DNA from: Vicinamibacteraceae bacterium
Lineage (GTDB): Bacteria > Acidobacteriota > Vicinamibacteria > Vicinamibacterales > UBA8438
NCBI GenBank assembly: GCA_012271165.1
Contig: JAAXGX010000205.1
Coordinates: 1 to 32,037 of the forward strand
DNA length: 32,037 nt
Direction: 5' to 3'
The translations under genes and the position numbers were made by a program. This document shows, one piece after another, positions 24,075 to 32,037 of this stretch (position 1 is its first letter; every line of letters begins with the position of its first letter). The notes beneath the pieces are model-generated. The model ran no database searches. It was not told the DNA's origin and worked only from the letters and a program-made list of their open reading frames with translations.

Positions 24075-25556
24075 CTACTGATTTCCGTCGGCGTCGGCGT
24101 CGGCGACAGCGTCCGCGTCCGCCTGGGCCTCGTTGAGCGGGTCGTCCACGCCGCAGAGCGGGCAGCCGAGCACGCGGTCGCCCGGGGCCACGTCGAGCGC
24201 CGCCTCGCGCGCGGCAAGGGCCGCCTTGAACTCGTCGTCGTCCAGATAGCTGCCCTGCATGATGTTGATGAACATCTGGTCGACCGAACGGTGGCCTCCA
24301 CCGGACCAGTTGCGCGGATCGGGAACGTTCGGGTTCGACGCCGAGTTGTTGAACCAGCCGGTGATGTGCAGGATGGTGCCCTTCGGCAGCAACGGCATCG
24401 CATCATCCTCGTAGGAATAGACGCGCACCCAGCTGTGGTCGTACCCCGCGCAGTTGAGGGTCTCGATCGTGGTGCCGTAGATGGCCTCGAGACACATCCG
24501 CACGCCGGGCGCATGCATGTGGGGCTCGAATACGGCGATCCGCGCATGCTCCGGGAGCACGAAATACGATTCCATCGTCTGGTTCGGGTGCATCGCCTCG
24601 ACGTCCAGGTCGACACCGTTGCCGAACGAAATGAGCCTCTGGTCCACCTTCGGCTCGTATCCCCGCGGATGGAACTTGAAGCCGATGTCGAGGCGGGCCT
24701 GGGTGTCCGCGCCGTTGGCGTGCAGGTGCATCGAGGTGAACCGGATCTTGGAATTGGCCGCCATGAGCTTGCCGCCGTCGGCATCGAAGACGTCGGCGTT
24801 GCGCCCGACCTCGTGGACCGGCCAGCTGCTGAGCCCCGCGCGCGCCAGCTCGTCGTCCGCCTCGCTGTCAGGATCGACGACGCGGATGACCGCATGGTGG
24901 ACGACGAAGCGCCCCCCGACCGTCTGCCGGCTGGTTCCGACCCGCGACTCGGTGACTTCCTTGAACTCGACCGCCGAGACGTAGCGATCTTCCGTCAGAC
25001 CGGTCGGCCTGTCCTCGATCGCGCCCCACCAGTCCGGCTGCTCGGCCTTCACTTCTACGCTGGGGCTCGACACGATCAGATCAGGCTGGCCGATCTCCCA
25101 CTCGTCCACGTCGATGAAAGCGAGCGGCGGCGGCAGGTCGTTCGGATCGCCCTGGGGCGCACCGTTGTCCGCCCAGGCCGCGATCTTCGCGATCTCGTCG
25201 TCGCTCAACGACGGATCGTTCTTGAACTCCTGGATGCCGATGTCCTTCTCGATGTACCACGGCGGCATCACGCCCATCGTGTCGCGGAGGCCGGTCCGAT
25301 ACTTCATCGCCCGCGCCCAGGGACGCACCTCTTCGTAGTCGATCAACGACATCGGCGCCAGCGAGTCGGGCCGATGGCACTTCTGGCAGCTCCGCTGCAG
25401 GATCGGTGCGATGTCCTTCGTGAACGTCACCTGCTCGGTGGCGTCGGGTGCCGGAACCTGCCCGGCCGCGGGCACTGCCGCCATGACGGCGATGGCCGCG
25501 ACTGCAAGCGCGGTTCCCGCCACCGCCGATTTCCGGGGATGGTGCTGGATGGTCAT
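24075..25556 (-). CDS. Cytochrome c domain fused to Cu type II ascorbate-dependent monooxygenase (PHM)-like domain
   Basis: CQKCH heme motif near N-terminus; downstream FVVHHAVIR, TSMHLHANG, FEPHMHAPGVRM, GWFNNSASNPNVPDPRNW..DQMF resemble PHM-like His/Met copper-ligand patterns. Confidence 0.75.
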   Translation of the reverse strand: MTIQHHPRKSAVAGTALAVAAIAVMAAVPAAGQVPAPDATEQVTFTKDIAPILQRSCQKCHRPDSLAPMSLIDYEEVRPWARAMKYRTGLRDTMGVMPPWYIEKDIGIQEFKNDPSLSDDEIAKIAAWADNGAPQGDPNDLPPPLAFIDVDEWEIGQPDLIVSSPSVEVKAEQPDWWGAIEDRPTGLTEDRYVSAVEFKEVTESRVGTSRQTVGGRFVVHHAVIRVVDPDSEADDELARAGLSSWPVHEVGRNADVFDADGGKLMAANSKIRFTSMHLHANGADTQARLDIGFKFHPRGYEPKVDQRLISFGNGVDLDVEAMHPNQTMESYFVLPEHARIAVFEPHMHAPGVRMCLEAIYGTTIETLNCAGYDHSWVRVYSYEDDAMPLLPKGTILHITGWFNNSASNPNVPDPRNWSGGGHRSVDQMFINIMQGSYLDDDEFKAALAAREAALDVAPGDRVLGCPLCGVDDPLNEAQADADAVADADADGNQ

Positions 25557-25961
25557 GATGAGTTCCTCGCTGTTTCGACGAAAACGGAACCTCGGGTGCT
25601 CACGGCCGACTTCGGCGATCCGGTTTTCCAAAGGGGCAAAGTATCAGGTTTCCGGACAAAGCTCAACCGAGATCCGGCAGCCGCCGGACCACCCGGCGTC
25701 GAGCCGTGCAAACCGCTGACGACGTGCCTGTGCCGCCAGACCAACGTACAGCGCTATGGCGGCGTGTCGCGCACGCTCGCGCGACCGACCCCGGCCGGCC
25801 TCACAGGTAGCGCTCGCCGCTCCATTTGACCCCATCCTGCCTGCGACACCCACGGAGGGCCGGCCCCGGTAACATCGCACTCCGGCAGCGCGCGGCGGGG
25901 GCGCACCGGAGAGCCCAAACTCCTTGCAACCTGGGCCAATCGAAGCAAGAATAGGCAGATC

Positions 25962-28397
25962 ATGCGAAGGTGTCTGTACTGGGTCGCCGGTTGGCTGATC
26001 GCCGGGGTAGCGGGGGTCGCGTCTCCCGGTTGGGCGCAGCCGGCTTCACCGGCGCACGAAGACGGGACAGCGGCCGACTCCGAGACCCGGGCCGTCCTGC
26101 AGCGCTACTGCCAGGGGTGCCACAACGAGCGCGCCGCCGTCGGCCGCGACACGGGGTTGACGCTCGACACGCTCGCCGCCGAGGACCCGGCCGGCGCCCC
26201 CGGGCAGTGGGAGAAGATCGTCCGCCGCCTGCGGAACGGGTCGATGCCCCCGGCGGGGCGTCCGCGCCCGAGCGCCGACGTCTACGAGCGCACGGCGGCC
26301 TGGATCGAGGCCCGGCTCGACGCCGCGGCGGCCGCCCGGCCGAACCCCGGCCGTCCGGCGGTGCTCCACCGCCTCAACCGCGCCGAGTACCGCAATGCCG
26401 TGCGCGACCTGCTGGCGCTGGACGTCGACGTGTCGTCGCTGCTGCCCGCCGACACGTCCAGCTACGGCTTCGACAACATCGGCGACGTGCTGGGCGTGTC
26501 GCCGCTGCAGCTCGAGAGCTACCTCTCGGCCGCCAACCGGATCAGCCGGCTCGCCGTCGCCAGCAGCCCGGCCGTCGCCGTGACCGCCGACGTCTACAAG
26601 GTGTCGACGGAGCTGACGCAGACGGATCGTCTCGAGGGCATGCCGTTCGGCACGCGCGGGGGCACGCGCGTCGAGCATTTCTTCCCGGTCGACGGCGAGT
26701 ACGAGATTCGCGTCCGCCTCGCGCGCAACAGCTACGGCATCGTCGGCCTGCGGGAGCCGCACCCGCTGGAGATCACGCTCGACGGCGCGCGTGTCCAGCT
26801 GGTGACCGCGGGCGCCGGCGTGTCGAGCGCGGACGCGGACGACCGCCGCGAGCGGTACAAGCTGCAGGACGACAACCTCCACGTGCGCCTGCCCGTGCAG
26901 GCCGGGCCGCACACCGTGGGCGCCGCCTTCCTCAAGCGGCCGTCGGCGCAGGTCGAGAGCGTGCGGCGCCCGTTCCTGCGCGCGCTGCTGGAGCATGGCC
27001 AGTCGCACCAGATCCCGTACATCGGCGAGATGGTCATCACCGGGCCGTTCGAGCCCGCGCCGCCGGACAGCACCCCCAGCCGCGACCGCATCTTCCTGTG
27101 CCGCCCGGCCGGCAGCGGCGACGAGGCGCCGTGCGCGCGGCGCATCGTCACGACGCTGGCGCAGCGGGCCTTCCGCCGGCCGGCGACCGACGCCGAGATG
27201 CGCATGCTGATGGCCTTCTACGACGACGGGCGCCGCGGCGGCAGCTTCGACAGCGGCGTCGAGCGGGCGCTGACGCGCATCCTGGTCAGCCCGGCGTTCC
27301 TGTTCCGGCTGGAGGCCGACCCGCTGGACGCCAGACCGGGTGCGCCGTACGAGCTGGACGACTGGACGCTGGCCTCGCGGCTGTCGTTCTTCCTGTGGAG
27401 CAGCATCCCGGACGACGAGCTCCTCGCGCTCGCCGGGCAGGGCCGCCTGCGCGACCCGGCCGTTCTCGAACGGCAGACCCGGCGCATGCTGGCGGACCCG
27501 CGGTCGGACGCGCTGGTCGCCAACTTCGCCGGGCAGTGGCTCTACCTCCGCAACCTGTCCGTGCCGCAGCCCGACTTCCGGCTGTTTCCGGACTTCGACG
27601 ACAACCTGCGGCACGCGTTCCGGCGCGAGACGGAGCTGCTGTTCGAGAGCATCATCCGCGAGGACCGCAGCGTGGTGGACCTGCTCGCGGCCGACTACAC
27701 CTTCGTCAACGAGCGGCTGGCGCGCCACTACGGCATGCCGCACGTGTACGGCGACCACTTCCGCCGCGTGAGCACGGCCGAGCAACCCATGCGGGGCGGC
27801 CTGCTGGGCCAGGGCAGCTTCCTCACGGTGCAGTCGCTGGCGACGCGGACGTCGCCGGTCAAGCGCGGCATCTGGATCCTGGAGAACATTCTCGGCACGG
27901 TGCCGCCCGACCCGCCGCCCAACGTGCCGCCGCTGGCGGCGGATGCCTCCGACGGCCGCCCGCGGTCCATGCGGGAGGCGATGGAAGCGCACCGCGCGAA
28001 TCCCACGTGCGCGGCGTGCCACCGGCTGATGGACCCGCTGGGGCTGTCGCTGGAGAACTTCGACGCGGTCGGCCAGTGGCGCGAGGTCGGCGCGTCGAAC
28101 GAGCCGATCGACGCCTCCGGGGAGTTGCCGGACGGCACCCGCTTCGCCGGCGTGGCGCAGCTCAAGCAGGCGCTGCTCGCGCATCGGGAGCAGTTCGTGA
28201 ACACCCTGACCGAGAAGCTGCTGACGTACGCGCTCGGCAGGGGCCTCGAGCACTACGACGCGCCGGCGGTCCGCCGCATCACCCGCGCGGCGGCGGGTCA
28301 GGATCACCGCTTCTCGGCACTGGTCCTCGGCATCGTCGAGAGCGTGCCGTTCCGCATGCGCATGGCCGGCGGCGACGCGCGGCAAGCGCAGAATTGA
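25962..28397 (+). CDS. DUF1592/DUF1588/DUF1587/DUF1585 planctomycete-type cytochrome c protein
   Basis: CQGCH; RLNRAEYRNAVRDLLALDVDVSSLLPADTSSYGFDNIGDVL; FLFRLEAD; LASRLSFFLWSSIPDDELL; CAACHRLMDPLGLSLENFDAVGQWR. Confidence 0.93.
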   Translation: MRRCLYWVAGWLIAGVAGVASPGWAQPASPAHEDGTAADSETRAVLQRYCQGCHNERAAVGRDTGLTLDTLAAEDPAGAPGQWEKIVRRLRNGSMPPAGRPRPSADVYERTAAWIEARLDAAAAARPNPGRPAVLHRLNRAEYRNAVRDLLALDVDVSSLLPADTSSYGFDNIGDVLGVSPLQLESYLSAANRISRLAVASSPAVAVTADVYKVSTELTQTDRLEGMPFGTRGGTRVEHFFPVDGEYEIRVRLARNSYGIVGLREPHPLEITLDGARVQLVTAGAGVSSADADDRRERYKLQDDNLHVRLPVQAGPHTVGAAFLKRPSAQVESVRRPFLRALLEHGQSHQIPYIGEMVITGPFEPAPPDSTPSRDRIFLCRPAGSGDEAPCARRIVTTLAQRAFRRPATDAEMRMLMAFYDDGRRGGSFDSGVERALTRILVSPAFLFRLEADPLDARPGAPYELDDWTLASRLSFFLWSSIPDDELLALAGQGRLRDPAVLERQTRRMLADPRSDALVANFAGQWLYLRNLSVPQPDFRLFPDFDDNLRHAFRRETELLFESIIREDRSVVDLLAADYTFVNERLARHYGMPHVYGDHFRRVSTAEQPMRGGLLGQGSFLTVQSLATRTSPVKRGIWILENILGTVPPDPPPNVPPLAADASDGRPRSMREAMEAHRANPTCAACHRLMDPLGLSLENFDAVGQWREVGASNEPIDASGELPDGTRFAGVAQLKQALLAHREQFVNTLTEKLLTYALGRGLEHYDAPAVRRITRAAAGQDHRFSALVLGIVESVPFRMRMAGGDARQAQN

Positions 28398-28428
28398 CGG
28401 ATTGAGGGCATACGGGAGCTGAAAACCA

Positions 28429-29775
28429 ATGCTGATCACCAAGCAAGCACTTCCGCGACGAACGTTTCTGCGCGGCATGGGCGCCGCGGTGGCCCTGCCG
28501 CTGCTCGATGCCATGGTGCCGGCCCTGACGGCGGCCGCCCGCACCGCGGCCGCGCCGGTCCGCCGGCTCGGGTTCATCTACTTCCCCAACGGCGCGAACA
28601 TGTTCCAGTGGCCCAGCGCCGGCGACGCCAAGCAGCTCGAGCTGTCCCCCACGCTGGCACCGCTCGGCAAGGTCCGCGGCGCCGTCACCGCGTTCTCCGG
28701 CCTCGACAACGCGCCGGCGGACGCCTGGGGCGACGGGAGCGGCGACCACCCGCGCAGCGGGTCGTCCTGGCTCAACGCCGTGCATCCCAAGAAGACCGAG
28801 GGCGCCGACGTGCGGGCCGGCACGACGATCGACCAGATCGCCGCCGCGGAGTTCGGCAAGGAGACGCCGCTGGGCTCGCTGGAGCTGTGCCTCGAGCCGG
28901 CGGGGTGGGTCGGGAGCTGCGGGGGCACCGGCTACAGCTGCGCCTACACCGATACCATCGCCTGGAGGACGCCGACGACGCCGCTGCCGATGGAGCGCAA
29001 CCCGCGCAACGTGTTCAACCGCCTGTTCGGCGACGGCGCAACGGCCGAGGAGCGCATCGCGCGGCGGCAGCTCGACCGCAGCGTGCTCGACTCGGTCACC
29101 GAGGAGATCGCCGGGCTGCAGCGGCGGATCGGCCCCGCGGACCAGTTGCGGCTCACCGAGTACCTGGACGCGGTGCGGGAGATCGAGCGGCGCATCCAGC
29201 GCGCCGAGGCGCACAGCGCGAGCATGCCGGACGTCGACCGCCCGCTCGGGATTCCCGACGGCACGGCCGCGCACTGCAAGCTGATGTACGACCTGCAGGT
29301 GCTGGCCTACCAGGCCGACGTGACGCGCGTGGTCACGTTCCAGCTGGGCCGCGAGGTCAGCCAGCGCACGTTCCCCGAGATCGGTGTCCCGGATCCGCAC
29401 CACTCCAACTCGCATCACCTGAACGACCCGGCGCGGCTGGAGAAGATCGCCCGCATCGACACGTTCCTCGTGCAGCTCTTCGCGTACTACCTGGAGAAGC
29501 TGCAGGCGACGCCCGACGGCGAGGGTACGCTGCTCGACAACGTGATGGTGCTGTACGGCGGGGGCATCAGCGACGGCAACCTGCACATCCACACGTCGCT
29601 GCCGCTGGTGGTCGCCGGTCACGGCGGCGGGCGGCTGGCCGGCGGGCGGAACCTGGAGTATCCGGCCGGGACCCCGCACGCCAACCTGCTCGTCTCGCTG
29701 CTCCACAAGGCGGGCGTGCCGGTCGAGAAGATCGGCGACAGCACGGGTCGGCTCGATGGCCTGTCCGATGTCTAG
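28429..29775 (+). CDS. DUF1552 domain protein, Tat-type signal
   Basis: RRTFLRGMGAAVALPLLDAM twin-Arg; LGFIYFPNGANMFQWP; SGLDNAPADAWGDGSGDHPRSGSSWL; pairs with the upstream DUF1592 gene. Confidence 0.93.
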   Translation: MLITKQALPRRTFLRGMGAAVALPLLDAMVPALTAAARTAAAPVRRLGFIYFPNGANMFQWPSAGDAKQLELSPTLAPLGKVRGAVTAFSGLDNAPADAWGDGSGDHPRSGSSWLNAVHPKKTEGADVRAGTTIDQIAAAEFGKETPLGSLELCLEPAGWVGSCGGTGYSCAYTDTIAWRTPTTPLPMERNPRNVFNRLFGDGATAEERIARRQLDRSVLDSVTEEIAGLQRRIGPADQLRLTEYLDAVREIERRIQRAEAHSASMPDVDRPLGIPDGTAAHCKLMYDLQVLAYQADVTRVVTFQLGREVSQRTFPEIGVPDPHHSNSHHLNDPARLEKIARIDTFLVQLFAYYLEKLQATPDGEGTLLDNVMVLYGGGISDGNLHIHTSLPLVVAGHGGGRLAGGRNLEYPAGTPHANLLVSLLHKAGVPVEKIGDSTGRLDGLSDV

Positions 29776-31297
29776 ACGGGCCAGCTCGGGGGCGGCTGCC
29801 ACGGCCTGGCTGGCCGCGGCACTGCTGCTCTGCCCGCTCGCCGCCGCGGCGCAGCCCCCGCTGATCGAGGCGGTCAAGGGCGGGGATCTGGCCGCGGCGC
29901 GCGCGCTGCTCGACCAGGGCGTCGACGTGAACGCGCCGGAGGTCGACGGCACGACGGTGCTCCACTGGGCGGCGCATCGCGACGATCTCGAGGCGGCCGA
30001 GCTGCTGATCGGCGCGGGGGCCAACGTCGCCGCCGGGAATCGGTACGGCGTGACCCCCATCTCCCTGGCGGCCACCAACGGCAGCGCCGCGATGATCGAG
30101 CGGCTGCTGGCCGCCGGCGCCGACGCGAACGCCAGCCTCCTGGAAGGCGAGACGGCGCTGATGACCGCTGCCCGCACCGGCGCGGTCGAGGCGGTCCGCG
30201 TCCTGCTCGATCACGGCGCCGACGTGAGCGCGGTCGAGCAGTGGCGCGGCCAGACGGCCCTGATGTGGGCCGCCGCCGAGGGTCATGCCGCGGTGGTGCG
30301 CGAGCTCGTCGCCCGCGGCGCGGAGGTCGACGCACGCTCGAGCCCCGGCGGCGACGATGCGGACGCCGGCGGCGAACGCCCCGGCGGCTTCTCGGCGTTC
30401 CTCTTCGCCGTCAGGAACGGCCACCTGGGGGCAGCGCAGGCACTGGCCGACGCGGGTGCGAACCTGAACGATACGGCGCCCGACGGCTCGAGCGCGCTGG
30501 TCGTGGCGGTCGACAATCGCAACTACGAGCTGGCGGTCTGGCTGCTGCAGCGCGGAGCCGACGCGAACGCGGACGGCGTGGGGTGGACCGCCCTGCACAC
30601 GGCAGTCCTGGCGCACCGGCCCCATTTCCGGGTCGTGCCGGACCCGCTGCCGACCGGCCGCGTCGACAGCTTCGGCCTGCTCGAGGCGCTGGTGACCCAC
30701 GGGGCCGATCCCAACCGGCCGGCCGATCGGCGCGTGCGCCTGGCGCAGGCCACGTCGCCGCTGTTCGACACCGTCGGGTCGACGCCCTTCATGCTGGCGG
30801 CCGTGGCGGCCGACGTGCCGGTGATGCGCCTGTTGCTGGCCCACGGCGCGGATCCGTACGTCAAGACGCCGGCGGGGTCGACCGCGCTGATGGCGGCGGC
30901 TGGCGCGGCGACCTACGCCTGGCAGAGCCCGGGCTCGGAGGCGGAAGCGCTGGAGGCGGTGAAGCTGGTCCTGGAGTCGGGCGTCGACGTCAACGAGGCG
31001 GACGAGGCGGGCAACACGGCGCTGCACGGCGCGGCGAACCGGGGCGCCAACTCGGTCGTCGAGCTGCTGCTGGCGCGGGGCGCCAGGCTCGATGCCGCCA
31101 ACGAGGAAGGCTGGATGCCGGTGACGATCGCGCAGGGACCGGTCGACACGATCGAGCCGTTTCCCGAAACCTACCGGTTCCTGCTCGGACTGATGGAGGC
31201 GGCGGGGCTGAGCCCTCCGGCCTGCCCGCAGTGCGCGCTCGGCTACACCAACGACGAGATCGTCCTCGCCGGCAGCGAGCCGGACGCTGCCCGCTAG
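29768..31297 (+). CDS. Secreted ankyrin-repeat protein
   Basis: Signal-like N-terminus; many ankyrin repeats (DVNAPEVDGTTVLHWAAHRDDLEAAELLIGAGANV, TALMWAAAEGHAAVVRELVARGAEV, NEADEAGNTALHGAANRGANSVVELLLARGARL). Confidence 0.93.
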   Translation: MSRRASSGAAATAWLAAALLLCPLAAAAQPPLIEAVKGGDLAAARALLDQGVDVNAPEVDGTTVLHWAAHRDDLEAAELLIGAGANVAAGNRYGVTPISLAATNGSAAMIERLLAAGADANASLLEGETALMTAARTGAVEAVRVLLDHGADVSAVEQWRGQTALMWAAAEGHAAVVRELVARGAEVDARSSPGGDDADAGGERPGGFSAFLFAVRNGHLGAAQALADAGANLNDTAPDGSSALVVAVDNRNYELAVWLLQRGADANADGVGWTALHTAVLAHRPHFRVVPDPLPTGRVDSFGLLEALVTHGADPNRPADRRVRLAQATSPLFDTVGSTPFMLAAVAADVPVMRLLLAHGADPYVKTPAGSTALMAAAGAATYAWQSPGSEAEALEAVKLVLESGVDVNEADEAGNTALHGAANRGANSVVELLLARGARLDAANEEGWMPVTIAQGPVDTIEPFPETYRFLLGLMEAAGLSPPACPQCALGYTNDEIVLAGSEPDAAR

Positions 31298-31321
31298 GGA
31301 AAACCCCGCGAGAGAAGACCG

Positions 31322-32037
31322 ATGATGAGGCTGCTACGGAACCGCAAGCTGTGGACGGGCCTTGCCGGCGTCGTGCTGTTCGCGGCGCTGGCCGTCGGCC
31401 AGTCGGCGCTGGAGCGTTCGGCCGCGGCGCAGGCCGAGGGCCTGACCTGGGGGCCGATCTTCGAGGTCGACCCGCTGTGGCCGAAGCCACTGCCCAACAA
31501 CTGGGTCATCGGGGCCGCCATCGGCGTCTCGGTCGACGAGTGGGACCACGTGTGGATCGTGCACCGCGAGGCGACGCTCAACGCCGGCGAGATCGAGGCC
31601 GCGGCCGACCCGCCGGTGGCCGTCGACTGCTGCGTGCCGGCGCCGCCGGTGCTCGAGTTCGACACGGCGGGCAACGTGGTGCGGCACTGGGGCGGCCCGG
31701 GCGAGGGCTTCGAGTGGCCGCGGTCGAACCACGGCATCACGGTCGACTACAAGGGCAACGTGTGGATCGGCGGCAACGACCGCGAGGACGCGCACATCCT
31801 GAAGTTCACGCGCAACGGCGACTTCCTGCTGCAGGTGGGCCGGGCCGGCCAGAGCATGGGCAGCAACGACATGGCGAACTTCAGCCGGGTGGCGGAGATC
31901 TCGGTCGACCCGCTGGCCAACGAGGCGTACGTCTCGGACGGCTACGGCAACAAGCGCGTGGTGGTGATCGACGCGGACACGGGCGAGTTCAAGCGCTACT
32001 GGGGCGCGTACGGCAACGTGCCCGACGACGCGGACCT
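31322..32037 (+). CDS. NHL-repeat / peptidyl-alpha-hydroxyglycine lyase (PAL)-like secreted protein, 3' truncated by window edge
   Basis: Open from ATG 31322 to the edge: MMRLLRNRKLWTGLAGVVLFAALAVGQ...FEVDPLWPKPLPNNWVIGAAIGVSVDEWDHVWIVHR...HGITVDYKGNVWIGG...AYVSDGYGNKRVVVIDADTGEFKRYWGAYG. Confidence 0.8.
   Translation, partial: MMRLLRNRKLWTGLAGVVLFAALAVGQSALERSAAAQAEGLTWGPIFEVDPLWPKPLPNNWVIGAAIGVSVDEWDHVWIVHREATLNAGEIEAAADPPVAVDCCVPAPPVLEFDTAGNVVRHWGGPGEGFEWPRSNHGITVDYKGNVWIGGNDREDAHILKFTRNGDFLLQVGRAGQSMGSNDMANFSRVAEISVDPLANEAYVSDGYGNKRVVVIDADTGEFKRYWGAYGNVPDDAD

Noticed and set aside
25924-25952. Promoter-like TTGCAA-17-AAGAAT upstream of the DUF1592 gene
   Set aside because: Only 4/6 matches in each box and too close to the start codon; not supportable without TSS data.
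25557-25961. Possible IS relic in the intergenic region (ggggtcaaatggagcggcgagcg on the minus strand)
   Set aside because: Superficially like an IS end, but no transposase fragment, paired inverted repeats or target duplication could be identified.
26046-28577. 843-aa minus-strand ORF opposite the DUF1592 gene
   Set aside because: Composition and lack of motifs indicate a GC-driven shadow ORF; the plus strand encodes an unmistakable DUF1592-family protein.
1-32037. CRISPR arrays, tRNA, rRNA
   Set aside because: No regularly spaced short repeats, tRNA cloverleaf sequences or rRNA signatures were seen on either strand.

Overview
This is a GC-rich (apparently >65%) bacterial chromosomal window. 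The gene repertoire (DUF1592/DUF1552 planctomycete-type cytochrome modules, DUF5916, NHL and PQQ-like secreted proteins) resembles Acidobacteriota/Vicinamibacteria-like genomes, but this taxonomic guess was not tested. Left to right: (i) a broken minus-strand gene running off the left edge, combining a ScoMcrA-like N-terminal head, a Cys4 motif, a nuclease-like domain and a nitrilase with an intact E-K-C triad; its frame shifts twice; (ii) a type II haloacid dehalogenase; (iii) a PotA-PotD-PotB-PotC-like ABC transporter operon interrupted between PotD and PotB by about 3.4 kb holding HicA/HicB, a TIR/deoxyribosyltransferase-like candidate defence protein and an antisense PQQ-type sugar dehydrogenase; (iv) exonuclease III and a serine hydrolase; (v) two tandem DUF5916 outer-membrane genes, with a relic of the 3' end of the neighbouring NIPSNAP gene at the duplication junction; (vi) MBL-fold, PQQ-like, OmpA, acetamidase, a secreted protein of unknown function and a cytochrome/PHM-like Cu-monooxygenase gene; (vii) a DUF1592-DUF1552-ankyrin-NHL(PAL-like) block cut by the right edge. 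The most interesting signal is a ~50 bp sequence, the PotD 3' end/PotB 5' start, present in three imperfect direct copies that bracket the two inserted modules. The upstream copy still encodes an out-of-frame PotB N-terminus (MVERPRRRDERALQRLAGALTRPQVRAF) overlapping the end of potD. This suggests two insertion or duplication events at one operon junction, one of them carrying HicAB plus a candidate defence effector. All alignments were done by eye; no database search was possible.
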